DNA of 64,000 nucleotides from Streptomyces sp. NBC_00289. GTDB taxonomy: Bacteria > Actinomycetota > Actinomycetes > Streptomycetales > Streptomycetaceae. The notes below the pieces were generated by a model. That model worked only from the letters and a program-made list of their open reading frames with translations. It had not been told where the DNA came from and made no database searches. The translations under genes were made by a program, and so were the position numbers. Shown in pieces: positions 45,516-55,118 of this stretch; positions within the stretch are counted from its first letter, which is position 1; the number at the start of each line of letters is the position of its first letter. The stretch is from NCBI RefSeq assembly GCF_041435115.1, contig NZ_CP108046.1, forward strand, positions 9,920,001 to 9,984,000, given 5' to 3'.

Positions 45516-45650
45516 CCGACCAGCGGCGATGACGCTTATAGACCGTCTCCCAGGGCTCGAAGCGCTCCGGCAAATCCCGCCATTGCACTCCCGTGCGCAC
45601 GCGATACAGCACCCCGTTGATCACCCGGCGGTGATCGCTCCACCGGCCCC
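45515..45650 (-). pseudogene. IS5-family transposase N-terminal fragment
   Basis: Encodes RRVINGVLYRVRTGVQWRDL and PERFEPWETVYKRHRRWSAD, the N-terminal DUF4096-like block of two-frame IS5 transposases. Bounded by IS30 on one side and IS256-c on the other. Confidence 0.72.
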
Positions 45651-46013
45651 CACGCGCACCACCGTCGGCGTGCGCTGGAAGACTTCTGATGGTCGTCTTG
45701 GACACGTCCGCGCCGTAGACCTCGGCCAGGTGGGCGGAAATCCCCCCGTGAGGCCCTTGGCGGACAGCGAGAGCACCATCTCGTCCACGCCGGTCAGCCG
45801 GCGCTGCCGCTTCTTGACGATGGCCTGCTCGAAGGAGCTCTCCCGGTCGCGGGGCGCGTCGATCTCGACCGGCCCGATGTCCGTCAGGACCGCCTTGGAG
45901 CGGGCGCCGTTGCGGGAGTTGCCGCCGTCCTTGCCCGCAGGATCGTGCTTGCCATAGCCGAGATGGTCGGTGATCTAGCCCTCCAGGGCGGACTCCAGAA
46001 CCTTCTTGCTCTA

Positions 46014-47268
46014 GTAGACTGTCGCGACTAAGTGTCTTCCTGGTTGGTGGAGTTGGCCGAGCGAGCGTCACTTGTCGCTTCCGTTCGGCCGGGCAGGGGT
46101 GCCGTGTCCTCGCAGAAGAAGTATCCGGTCGCGTTGTGTGCCGAAGATCGTCGGGCTTTGGAGCGCGTGACGACGACGGGGGTCCGCAGCGCGTCGATGA
46201 TCAGGCGGGCGCGGGTGCTGCTCGCGTTGGACACCTCGGCCGGCGCGGTCGCTCCGCGGGTGGTGATCGCGGACCGGGTCGGGGTCTCGTGCGATACGGT
46301 CCGCCTGATCTCGAAGCGGTACGCGGAGACCGGTGGTGATGTGTGGGCCACGGTCGGCCGGAAGGCACGCGCACTCCCGCCGGTACCCTCCGCAGTGACC
46401 GGCGAGGTCGAGGCGCGGTTGATCGCACTGGCCTGCTCGACGCCGCCCAAGGGACACGCCAGGTGGTCGCTGCGCCTGCTGGAGAAGCACGTCGCGCTGG
46501 TCGAGGACATCCCGGACCTGGACCACTCCACGATCGGCCGGGTGTTAAAAAACGGAATTGCGTCCTCATGTGAAGAAGTGCTGGACCATCCCGCCGGCTG
46601 CGAATGCGGCTTTCGCCGCGGCGATGGAGGACGTCCTGGCGGTCTACCGCCGACCCTTCGATCCGGCGCGCCCGGTGGTGTGCATGGATGAGAAGCCGTA
46701 CCAGCCGCTCGGTCACGTCCGCGATCCGCTTCCCGCACGGCCGGGCCGTGACCGGCGCGAGGACAACGAGTACGTCCGCTCGGGGACCTGCTCGATCTTC
46801 TGCTGGGTCGAGCCGCTGCGCGGATGGCGGCGCGTGGACGCGCAGTCCCGCCGGACCAGGGTCGACTGGGCGCACCAGGTCGAGCACCTGCTGACCGTGG
46901 ACTACCCCGACGCCGCCACGGTCGTGCTGGTCATGGACAACCTCAACACCCACACCACAGCCTCGCTCTATGAGGCGTTCGACCCGGCGAGGGCCTTCGC
47001 GCTCGCCCAGCGCCTGGAGATCCACCACACACCCAAACACGGTTCCTGGCTCAACATCGCCGAGATCGAGTTGTCCGCACTCACCCGCCAGTGCCTGGAC
47101 CGCCGCATCCACGACCTCGCCGTGCTCAACACCGAACTCGCCGCCTGGCAGCAGTACACCAACAGCAACCAGCGCCAAGTCGACTGGCACTTCACCACCG
47201 ACGACGCACGCGTGAAACTGCGCCACCTCTACCCAACAACACAGAGAAATTAAGGCGCGACAGTCTAC
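46014..47268 (+). mobile_element. IS630-family element e
   Basis: Inverted repeats GTAGACTGTCGCG at both ends, flanked by TA within CTAG (46012-46013 and 47269-47270). Inserted in the IS256-c relic, which is continuous on both sides. Confidence 0.9.
46032..47253 (+). CDS. IS630-family transposase in two frames, change at an A6 run
   Basis: The first frame (46032-46691) carries the helix-turn-helix region ([20 protein letters not shown]) and [20 protein letters not shown], then runs off-frame after RVLKN. The second frame (from about 46558) has [20 protein letters not shown] (first Asp), [20 protein letters not shown] (second Asp) and [20 protein letters not shown] (Glu), ending LRHLYP. The change lies at the TTAAAAAAC run near 46547, where loss of one A or gain of two would restore [12 protein letters not shown]. 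It could be slippage-dependent or broken. Confidence 0.82.
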
Positions 47269-47408
47269 TAGCTGCTGCAGCAGCCCGCCCTCGCCAGTCG
47301 GCTGCAGCCCCTTGCTGCGGGCCTGCTCGACGAGCTGGTCGATCTGCTCGACCGTCGCGGCTTCCACGAAGAATCCGCCTGGTCATCGGCGTCCACGAAC
47401 TCGGTCAT

Positions 47409-47893
47409 GGTGTCACTCACTTGATGCCTCTTCCATGATCAATTACACGGTGAGCGCACAGACCCCCTGCCCCGCGGCTGTGTGCGACGGTCTGGGACCG
47501 AGTCCACCGTGATGTGATCCGTTGTGACGGGGCCCACCCTGGGCCGGGCTTTTGTCCCCGTATCCCTCTGCGTGTCAGCAACGTTCGCGCACAGAGCATG
47601 TGGGCGGCTTCAGTGGCCATGTCGGAGGTGGGATTGAGGTGGTGCTTGGCCCGTACCCCCACCGTACGGGCCAAGCGTGAGGTGAGGTGGTGTCTGTGAG
47701 GTTTCCTAGTTCACAGGGCAGTCAGCTGGTCTGTGTATCGGACTGCCTCAAGCGGGGCCCGTTCGAACCTTGAGGGTGGTGCTCATCTGCAGGCGTGCGC
47801 CTGAAATGATCGGACGTGGGCGCGGGAGGCGTTTGGCGCGGTGCTGGCCGGTCTTACGGCTGGGGGCGGCGGGTGGCGCGGCTGTTGTGGGGC
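47409..47893. other. Intergenic stretch between IS256-c and the protease inhibitor gene
   Basis: About 485 bp without a gene. It holds the hairpin at 47645-47675, about 220 bp beyond the stop of the inhibitor gene. Confidence 0.5.
47645..47675. terminator. 12-bp perfect inverted repeat
   Basis: CTTGGCCCGTAC and GTACGGGCCAAG separated by 7 nt. It may terminate transcription from either side; there is no T-tract. Confidence 0.5.
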
Positions 47894-48316
47894 TCAGAAG
47901 GCGAACACGGTGTTGCCGCTGGTTGCGGCCTCCTTTTCGCATGGGTTGGCGAATGTGTGTTGCCAGGAGATGCGCTGTCCCTGCCACACACCGTCGACGC
48001 CGATTGTCACGGGTGCGTAGATCTTCGTGCAGGGTTGGCCGCCTGCTGGAGAGATGAGAGTGCTGAGGTGGCCGGCCGTCTGCCGCAGCTCTCTGCATGC
48101 CGGGGCGGGTGAGGGATGTGTTCCGGTAGGGCGAGGCGTACAGCTGAGAGTTACTGCTCGCTGGATGGCGGTCTCGAAACCCTCACCGCGTGCGGTCGTC
48201 AGGACGAGCGCCGAAGGGGCGTAGAGGCTGCCAGGCCCGGCGTGAGCAGACGGGGCAGTAGCCGTGAGTCCGGCTGCAGCGAGCACAGCTGTTGCAAGAG
48301 CCGTGAGTTTGCGCAT
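47894..48316 (-). CDS. Subtilisin-inhibitor-like secreted protein (SSI family)
   Basis: 140 aa from ATG 48316, with GAAGGAG 10 nt upstream. Signal peptide MRKLTALATAVLAAAGLTAT ending ..PSAHA. The mature part starts GPGSLYAPSALVLTTARGEG as in Streptomyces subtilisin inhibitors. Four Cys in the family positions: LSCTPRP, APACREL, QPCTKIYAPV and FANPCEKE. The reactive loop CTKIYAP puts Lys at P1, suggesting inhibition of trypsin-like proteases, and VDGVWQGQRISWQHTFANPC is the conserved C-terminal block. It would be secreted and may restrain extracellular proteases. Confidence 0.93.
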   Translation of the reverse strand: MRKLTALATAVLAAAGLTATAPSAHAGPGSLYAPSALVLTTARGEGFETAIQRAVTLSCTPRPTGTHPSPAPACRELRQTAGHLSTLISPAGGQPCTKIYAPVTIGVDGVWQGQRISWQHTFANPCEKEAATSGNTVFAF

Positions 48317-48750
48317 GGACGGTTTGCTCCTTCGTTAAGGAGTGTCAGGACGGAGTGGAGTCTGTTCTGGGCAGGTCCACTCCGCTACCCGGACGGACCC
48401 GTTCTGGACGGGCGAAGCGCAGGTGGAGTCGATGGAGCTGGGAAGGCATGTGTGCAGGTCGCGGAGGACTTGAAAAAATCACGAAGGAATGTATTCACAC
48501 GCTAGGGGAGCGACTTGTTCTAGTCTTCGCCTTGGTAAGCCCTTGCCTGGCAGCGCAAAGTTGGCCAGAAGCCCATGACGGGCAGGAGCGGCGGCGATAC
48601 TTCGGCTGATCGCCGCTGCGGCGAAGGCGCGCGTTCGTCAGGGATCTTCGCCGTCCGGCAGTCACCGGATTGGAGGTTTCTGGCTCCGGCAGGCACCCGG
48701 ATCAACTGCCCTCAGCTTCAACAACCCTGCTGTGACAGGGCGTTGGTGCA
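48317..48750. other. Intergenic stretch with inhibitor promoter region
   Basis: About 430 bp without a gene. Upstream DNA of the inhibitor gene lies at the left. Near 48723-48746 the palindrome CAACCCTGCTGTGACAGGG next to CGTTG borders the 3' end of the group II intron. Confidence 0.45.
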
Positions 48751-48811
48751 GTAGGGGTCGGACCGGGGCGCGGTACTGGCCTTGGGACCAGCCCGTTTCC
48801 CCGGCCCGCCC

Positions 48812-48850
48812 TCCGCACCGGACATGCGACTCTCACCGCATCCGGCGCTC
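48812..48850 (-). ncRNA. Group II intron domain V (second intron)
   Basis: Minus-strand hairpin GAGCGCCGGATGCGG, loop TGAGA, GTCGCATGTCCGGTGCGG. This resembles the domain V type with the GCGGUGAGAGUCGC apex. The RT stop codon TGA is within it. Confidence 0.75.
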
Positions 48851-50188
48851 CACGGACTCCCTTGGGACCGCGCGGTTCACACCGTCGCGGCCCTCGCCCA
48901 CGGTGTCGGGACTGTATCCACGCCAGCGATAGCGGGTCACCTTCACCCGCTGCGGGACGAACAGCATGATCCCGTCCTCTGCGGGCCGCCAACCGGGCTC
49001 GCCGGTCAAGTAGCGGCGCCGCAGAGTCCTCCAGTCGATCCCGGGATGCTGCTTCCTCAGCCACAACGTCACTCGACGCCAGCAGAAGTCGTCGAGATAG
49101 TGGAACGTGGCTGTGGACGACCCGAACCGGAAGTAGTAACACCATCCCCGCACCGCCGAGTTGAGCTGGCGGAGCAGGTCGGCGAGAGTGCGTTGACCTC
49201 TCTTGTTCGTCATCGCCCGCACCTTGCCCGTGATGGAGGCCAGCGCCTTCTTCGACGGATAGGTGTAGACGTAGTGCTCGCTGGTGCCCTTCTTGCGCCT
49301 CCGCTGGATGTGAAAGCCGAGAAAGTCCAGCCCCTCGTCGATATGGCAGACCCAGGTCTTGGCCACGGACAGGCGGAGCCCCAGAGGGGCGAGCACGGCC
49401 GTGACCTCCTCCCACAGCGCGTCCGCGTGAGCTCGGGCGCCGCACACCATGATCAGAAAATCGTCCGCGTAGCGGACGATCCGGTATGTCGCCCCTCCGC
49501 GTCGACGGTGTGCTGTCCGCCTGCCGCCGTTGCCGTGAGCGTCCCACTTGGCACAGAAGTGTTCATCCAGCGCCGAGAGGGCGATGTTCGCCAACAGCGG
49601 TGAGGCGATCCCGCCTTGGGGTGTGCCGGTGTTCGTGTCCCTGGTCTCGCCATCGGCGGACATGATGCCCGCCTTCAGGAACGCCTTGACCAGGGCGAGA
49701 ACCCGCTTGTCTCCGACTCGTCGGCGCATCCGCTCCAGGAGAGCGGAGTGTGCGATGTTGTCGAAGCACGCTTCGATGTCCGCATCCAGCACCCAGTGGT
49801 AGCCCTTGGTGCCGAAGTGGTGCACCTCAGCGATCGCGTCATGGGCTCGTCGTTCGGGGCGAAAGCCGTAGCTGACCGGCTTGAAGGACGCCTCGAAGAT
49901 CGGCTCCAGGACCAGCACGAGCGCGGCTTGCACGAGCCTGTCCATCGCGGTGGGAATCCCCAGCCTCCTGAGCTTTCCCCCGCTGCCCGGCTTGGGGATC
50001 ATGCGCTCCCGCACCGGCAGAGGGGTGAACGTGCGGGCCTTCAACTGCTCCCGCGTGTTCTTCAGGAAGGCCACGATGTCGGCGTCGGCGGCGATGAAGG
50101 CCGGGATGACCCGGTCCACGCCGGCGGTGCGCGCGCCCTTATTGCCCCTCACCCTCTCCCACGCGACGGTGAGGAAATCGATGTTCGG
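48833..50188 (-). pseudogene. Group II intron reverse transcriptase/maturase, N-terminally truncated
   Basis: About 450 residues of RT/maturase: PNIDFLTVAWERVRGNKGAR (RT-0), LRRLGIPTAMDRLVQAALVL, VSYGFRPERRAHDAIAEVHH, DTNTGTPQGGIASPLLANIA and the catalytic YRIVRYADDFLIMVCGARAH. The maturase domain follows (LNSAVRGWCYYFRFGSSTAT). No endonuclease domain. The frame stays open upstream to 50608 only by running through IS110-derived sequence in the wrong frame. The stop codon lies inside domain V. The first 50 or so residues of a normal protein are lost. Confidence 0.85.
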
Positions 50189-50195
50189 GAGGGCA

Positions 50196-51597
50196 GGCGG
50201 CAGCATCCGGGCCGCGTGCGGACCGGATGACGGTGAGACGGGCCGGTCAGGCTGATGCCGGGGTGAATGACGACTTGGTGGCCGAGGGCCTGGAGCTGGC
50301 GGACAAGATCGCGGGTCTTGCGGGCGGTGTCGAGGTGGCGGCGGTGCCAGTCGGCGCCGAGCTCCTGGTAGGAGGCGTCTGGGTCGTTGATCAGGTGCCA
50401 GGCGATGACGAGTATCGAGCGGGCGACGGCGACCAGGGCTTTGGCGTGTCCGCGGCGTTTGACGATGCGGCGGTAGCGGGCGCCGAGGAAGATGCCGGTG
50501 CGGGCGGCGGCATTGGCGGCCTCGCCGGGGGCGCCCTTGAGCCAGGGGTTGCCCTGCCCGGCCGGACCCGTGCTGTTCTTCGCGCCGGACTGGATGGTGC
50601 GGGGACACAACTTCGCCCAGGAGACGAGGTGCTCGGGCGTGGGGAACTGGCTCATGTCCGCGCTGGTCTCGGCGAGGATGATCTGTGCGGTGGCCGGTCC
50701 GGTCCCGGGGACGGCGTCCAGCTTCTCGGCCAGAACCCGTGCACTGACTGTCGTGGCGGGCTCGCTCCCGGTGCCCGAGCGGTCTGGCGGGGTGGTGATC
50801 TCCTCCAGCGTCCGGGCGATCAGCCGGTTGAGTTCGCCTAACTGTGCGGTGAGGTGGCCGACGGTGCCCGGCAGCAGCCTCAGGAGCCGGGCGTGGTGGT
50901 CTTCGAACTGCCCGGTCAGGGCCTCGATGAGGGCCGGCTTCTTCTTGGCCAAGTTGCCTTTGGCGAGGTCGGTCAGGGTGCGCGGATTGCGTTCTCCGGC
51001 GACCAGGGCATCGAGCATGGCTCGCCCGGACATGCCGAACAGGTCCGAGACGACGTCGGACAGTTTGATCTGCGCGTCCTGCAGGGCCTTGTCCACGCGG
51101 TGCTTGTGCCGGGTGCGTTCCTGGACGAACACGGTGCGGGTGCGGGTGAAATCCTGCAGCTGCCTCACCGACTTCGCGGGACGAACGAGGCCCGGTTCAT
51201 GCCGTGTTCGGCAAGCCTGGCCAGCCAGACCGCGTCCAGCTTGTCGGTCTTCGGGCGCCCGGGGACGTTCTTCACGTCCCGCGCGTTGACCAGCCAGCAG
51301 TCCAGGCCGCGAGCCTCCAGCAGGTAGAAGAACGGGCGCCAGTACGATCCCGTCGCTTCGATGACCACCCGCTCGACGCCCTGGCAGACCAGCCGGTCAC
51401 CGAGTTCGAGGATCGTGTTCGTAGTCGAGGCGACGGTCCAGACCTTCTGAACGCGACGGCCCTCGATGGTGTCGTGCGGGACGCGCAGGCAGATCATCCC
51501 GGACGCCTTCGCGATGTCGATCGCCGCGACCCTGGCGACGGTGCCGTCGTCGTGGTCTTTTTCTCAACTCCTCCATGACGCACCCCCTTGTTGTGCT
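50196..51597 (-). pseudogene. IS110-family transposase with two frameshifts (copy d)
   Basis: Start MEELRK at 51597, then a frame change in an A5 run to VARVAAIDIAKASGMICLRV (DEDD start). This continues as VERVVIEATGSYWRPFFYLL and GRPKTDKLDAVWLARLAEHG, then a second change near 51168 to VRQLQDFTRTRTVFVQERTR. The C-terminal domain is present (LDAVPGTGPATAQIILAETS and NSTGPAGQGNPWLKGAPGEA) up to QALGHQVVIHP. Beyond that it is fused to the truncated group II intron. Apart from the two indels the coding content is nearly complete. Confidence 0.82.
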
Positions 51598-52192
51598 GGT
51601 GCAGGCAGGGGCTGCCCGGGAAGCCAAAGGGGTAACGGAGAAGCTGATCGGCGTGCTCAAGGCGACAGCGTGCGGCCCCCTCGGACGGCTCCCTCACAGA
51701 CTCCTACGCGGGCTCAGGGCCCAAACATCAAGCGGCGTCGGCGGACAGCCCCTGCACCGATTTTCACGCCTGCGGGGCGTCACCGCAGGTGAACGGTCGA
51801 CTCTTAGAGGTCGCCCCGGGTGTGCACTCGTACAGGGCCACGGCATCGGCCGTGAACTCGTCCCAGTAGTACCTTCATCGCCATCGTCGGTCTTCTCGCT
51901 TCCTACGGATCAACCAGATCCAGTATCAGCGTGTCCACCGCTCAGGGGGAGGCTCCGCGGACGGCCCCGCTGAACACCCGGCCAGCTCATCGCGGAAGAA
52001 GGCCAAGACTCTTGCGGACTGAGCCTACCTGCAACGACGTGAGATCGCGTATGCGCGATTCTGTCACCCGTGCACTGAACATCATCCCGTGCACTGAACA
52101 TCATTAGGAGTCGAAGAAGACGCCACAAGCCGTCGTCCGCTGATGCCGTCTTTGAAAACGCAGCTCAGGGACGCGCACTGGCTGTTGGAATT
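51598..52192. other. IS110-d upstream DNA and intergenic region
   Basis: About 595 bp without a gene. The first 230 bp, upstream of the IS110-d start, could be its guide-RNA end. The right part holds the 19-bp tandem repeat at 52067-52104 and the end of the ATP-binding gene transcript. Confidence 0.45.
52067..52104. repeat. Perfect 19-bp tandem duplication
   Basis: CCCGTGCACTGAACATCAT occurs twice without a spacer (52067-52085 and 52086-52104), in intergenic DNA about 90 bp beyond the stop of the ATP-binding gene. Confidence 0.9.
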
Positions 52193-52720
52193 TCAGGCGG
52201 CGGTGAGGCGTGCCCAATGGGTGGTGCGGCCGTCGGGGTGGGGGTGGGTGCCGTGGGTGTCGGCGAGCATGGTGACGATGGTCAGGCCGCGGCCGTGTTC
52301 GTCGTCGCTGCAGGAGCTGGTCCAGGGGCCTTGGTGGGGGGCGGGACCGCCGTCGGTGACACCGATCCAGATGCGGCTGCCGGTTGGTTCACGGTGCAGA
52401 TGCAGGGCGATGGGTGCCTGAGCGTGTTCGACGGCGTTCGTGACCAGTTCGGAAACGATCAGAACAGCTGCGTCGGTTGCCTCGGTGTCGGTCCGCCAGT
52501 TCTGGAGGGTCACCTGGGCGAGGTGCCGGGCCGTTCCCGCTGCCTGGGGCCGGTGTTCCAGTGCCTGGGTGAGGTCCCGGTCGTGGTTGTCCACAGCGTG
52601 ACGCGGTAGGGGAATCGGTTTTGGCCGGTTGCTGGGCGCGGCTTCGTGGCCGGGGCGCTCACCTGTTGCAGTGCCGCCGGACGGGCCGGGGAAGCGGCGG
52701 TCGAAAACGGCGGCGTACAT
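52193..52720 (-). CDS. RsbW-like ATP-binding (HATPase_c_2) regulatory protein, paralogue
   Basis: 175 aa from ATG 52720, preceded by GGAAGTGATCATC, the same leader as in the 26.1 kb paralogue. N-box AAVLIVSELVTNAVEHA, G1-type IWIGVTDGGP and G2-type DDEHGRGLTIVTMLA. The two proteins agree along the ATPase domain but differ in the first 50 residues. A probable anti-sigma or regulatory kinase; partner unknown and no sigma gene nearby. Confidence 0.88.
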   Translation of the reverse strand: MYAAVFDRRFPGPSGGTATGERPGHEAAPSNRPKPIPLPRHAVDNHDRDLTQALEHRPQAAGTARHLAQVTLQNWRTDTEATDAAVLIVSELVTNAVEHAQAPIALHLHREPTGSRIWIGVTDGGPAPHQGPWTSSCSDDEHGRGLTIVTMLADTHGTHPHPDGRTTHWARLTAA

Positions 52721-53276
52721 GATGATCACTTCCAGGAGGGGCGGCGTCTGGCTCGTCTGGTTGTTCATCTACTGACCACCCTCCTCCCGCCCATCCGCAG
52801 CACCCTGAGCAACCCGTACTCAAACAGGCAACGCTCGTATTCCACATGGAAGGAAACCTTTGAGACGAAATTGCGCTCGCGGCGGTGCGTCGCATTCCGC
52901 GTCGTCTCAGGAATGGCGGGGCCTTCCGCGACGTGCAGGTCAGGTCCGCCAACATCTGGTCAGACAGTGGGCGAGATCGCCCGACTCCGGCTTGTGCTCA
53001 GAAACCTGCTTCAGCGCCCGCTCGAGCCGGGAGCCCTCACCGTATATCTGGGTGTTACTGACTTTCCGTTGAGTTGTCGTGTTGAGCGGTCGGTGCGTCG
53101 TCAGATGCGGCGCAGGCCGGCGTGGAGAAGGTGGTCACGCTCGGGGTTTGCCGCTGACGGCGGTTGATGAGCATGCTCTGTGGCGCGGCATGGAGGATCT
53201 TTACTCAGGTAGGCCAGTCGGTCGTCGGATAGTTTCTTCCCTGAGTCTTACGCGTCAAGATCGAGAAACTTCCCTC
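52721..53276. other. Divergent intergenic region
   Basis: About 555 bp between the minus-strand ATP-binding gene and the plus-strand acyltransferase gene; it should contain both promoters. The acyltransferase frame is open from 53079, but that part has no family similarity. Confidence 0.45.
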
Positions 53277-54509
53277 ATGTCGCCGACTTGTGAGGCGAGA
53301 CATGGTGGGTTTATCTATTCCTTGCAATTTTTAGTGGAAGCTGCGCGTTGCATCTTGCAGAAATCCCCTGAGTTCAATGAGTCCGCGATTGCCGGCCAAG
53401 TCCAGAATGGGAACTGTCCGCGACTTGCTGCAGTCGACGGGCTGCGTCTCATAGCTGCGGTAGCGGTGGCTGCTTACCACTATCTGGGGACGACCACTCC
53501 ACACTTCTGGAGCAAGACTGACCTCGCAGAGTTCGCCCCGTTCCTGCATGCGGCTAGCCGCTACGGATGGCTCGGCGTCGAATTTTTCTTTATGATCAGT
53601 GGATTTGTTATTTGCATGAGCTGCTGGGGGCGGAGCCCAGCACAGTTTGTCGTCTCCCGTCTTGCGCGGATTTTCCCAGGCTACTGGTGCTCGGTGGTCC
53701 TGGTCGTCGTGCTTGTCCTGGCTGCCCGGCTCGGCCATTGGCCGGCAGCCACGCCAATGGATCCTCGTACGGTCGTGGGAAACCTGACGATGGTTCCGGG
53801 ACCTCTGGGGCTCGACCTGCTCAACGGCGTCACTTGGACGCTCTGGGTAGAGGCACGTTTCTATCTGCTGATAACAACGCTGCTTGCCATAGGATTGACC
53901 TATCAGCGAATGGTGCTTTTCTGTAGCGCTTGGCTGCTGGCTGGTGTATTCACCCGGGAGACTGGCTCACTCCTGCTCAATGAGTTCGTGCTGAGCCAGT
54001 ATGCCGGTCTTTTCGTCGCCGGGATTACGCTCTATCTCATGCGCAGGTTCGGTCGTAACCTGCTGCTATGGCTCCTGCTAGGTTTCGCATGGTGCTATGA
54101 ACTCACCGTGCTCCAATTCCGAGTGGCTTCTCATGCGACCACGTTCAGCGGTGTCGGTCGGCTGTCCTGGCTTGTGTGTGCAGTTCTGCTCGCGATTTGT
54201 CTCGGCTTGCTGGCTATGGCTGGAGTCGGACCTCTGGCGCGAGTTCAGTGGGGCTGGCTGGTCACCGCGGGCGGGCTCACCTACCCGTTCTATCTCGTGC
54301 ATCAGAGCATCGGAATTCCGCTAGCCAAGGGGCTGCTGCTGGAGCTGCCGGGGCTGGGACTCTGGCCTGCGATGTCGCTTTCACTCACCTGCATGCTGGG
54401 ATTGGCCTTCCTCATCTGCAGACTGGTCGAACGTCCGCTCGGCCGCCTCATGCGGCAGCGACTACTAACACGTGGCTGGAACCTACAAGACGTCACAGCG
54501 GGCCGATAG
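53277..54509 (+). CDS. Acyltransferase-3 family membrane protein
   Basis: About 410 aa from ATG 53277; the start is uncertain because no good binding site is seen and the frame is open from 53079. The family N-terminal motif RLAAVDGLRLIAAVAVAAYH contains the catalytic-type His, followed by GVEFFFMISGFVICMSCWGR and FVVSRLARIFPGYW. About ten hydrophobic helices follow, with TWTLWVEARFYLL and, near the end, TYPFYLVHQSIGIPLAKG. These integral membrane enzymes O-acylate sugars or exported polysaccharide. The GC content is somewhat lower than nearby. No partner genes for antibiotic or polysaccharide synthesis are adjacent. Confidence 0.88.
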   Translation: MSPTCEARHGGFIYSLQFLVEAARCILQKSPEFNESAIAGQVQNGNCPRLAAVDGLRLIAAVAVAAYHYLGTTTPHFWSKTDLAEFAPFLHAASRYGWLGVEFFFMISGFVICMSCWGRSPAQFVVSRLARIFPGYWCSVVLVVVLVLAARLGHWPAATPMDPRTVVGNLTMVPGPLGLDLLNGVTWTLWVEARFYLLITTLLAIGLTYQRMVLFCSAWLLAGVFTRETGSLLLNEFVLSQYAGLFVAGITLYLMRRFGRNLLLWLLLGFAWCYELTVLQFRVASHATTFSGVGRLSWLVCAVLLAICLGLLAMAGVGPLARVQWGWLVTAGGLTYPFYLVHQSIGIPLAKGLLLELPGLGLWPAMSLSLTCMLGLAFLICRLVERPLGRLMRQRLLTRGWNLQDVTAGR

Positions 54510-54722
54510 CGGCGCGTCTCGTCTGGAAACTGTTCACCAGTATGAAGGGTGCTCGCAGAGCCGTCACGCCGAGGGCTTATATCGCCCTCCAGCGGCTTGC
54601 GCCGTCACGTAAGCGACCGTCGGCGGCTATCGCGGATCACGAGTACGTGAGCGCTCACCCCGGACCTGTCTGCGGTGCGACTGGCTCTCGTGCGCGGGGT
54701 GGCGGCCGCAGTGAGCGCTTGG

Positions 54723-54956
54723 TCAGCCAAAGAGGTCGCGGACGCGCAGGGTGCGCATTCTGCGTCGGCGCTGCGGGCCGTTCAGACCGTCGGGAGCCAT
54801 GATGGTGGCGGGCGGTTTCCACTGGGCATGGTAGGCGTTCCAGAAGTCGTTCCATGCAGCCGTTTCGGTGGGGCCGTGCCCGGTGATGTGGGTGCCGGGG
54901 CATGTGACGGTGAAGCCGTCGGGGGTCAGCTGGACGGACACGCCAGTGTTCGGCAT
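54723..54956 (-). CDS. Small hypothetical protein
   Basis: 77 aa from ATG 54956, with GGAGGT 7 nt upstream. Begins MPNTGVSVQLTPDGFTVTCP and contains TAAWNDFWNAYHAQW; the C-terminus is very basic (GPQRRRRMRTLRVRDLF). No signal peptide or membrane segment. Family and function not recognised. Confidence 0.55.
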   Translation of the reverse strand: MPNTGVSVQLTPDGFTVTCPGTHITGHGPTETAAWNDFWNAYHAQWKPPATIMAPDGLNGPQRRRRMRTLRVRDLFG

Positions 54957-55118
54957 CGCCACCACCTCCATGCAGGTCGTGCGGTGTGAGACTGCCCTTC
55001 AGTGTGACGACCAATAGCGCCATGTACCAGCCGAACCGTTACCCATCTCTGAAACGGGGACCCGACACCAGGGGGAGAGGTGGGGTATCGGGGTGTGAGC
55101 AGTGAGCCTTTTTCATCC

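Larger units (their letters stand above)
45651..47408 (-). pseudogene. IS256-family transposase (copy c), interrupted by IS630-e
   Basis: Starts MTEFVDADDQ at 47408, shifts frame to VEAATVEQIDQLVEQARSKG and LQPTGEGGLLQQL, and is then cut by IS630-e. Beyond it, from 46011, it continues with KKVLESALEG, a stop codon, LGYGKHDPAGKDGGNSRNGA and, after further shifts, GISAHLAEVYGADVSKTTI, ending near 45690. The catalytic domain is missing. Confidence 0.75.
48751..50195 (-). mobile_element. Group II intron, 5'-truncated
   Basis: The 3' part is intact: RT gene, domain V at 48812-48850 and a 3' end CCCCTAC at 48751 fitting the AY consensus. Domains I-III and the start of the RT gene are missing; at about 50195 the sequence passes into an IS110 relic. 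It is unrelated in detail to the intron at 1.0-3.6 kb (different domain V type, no HNH). Confidence 0.8.
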
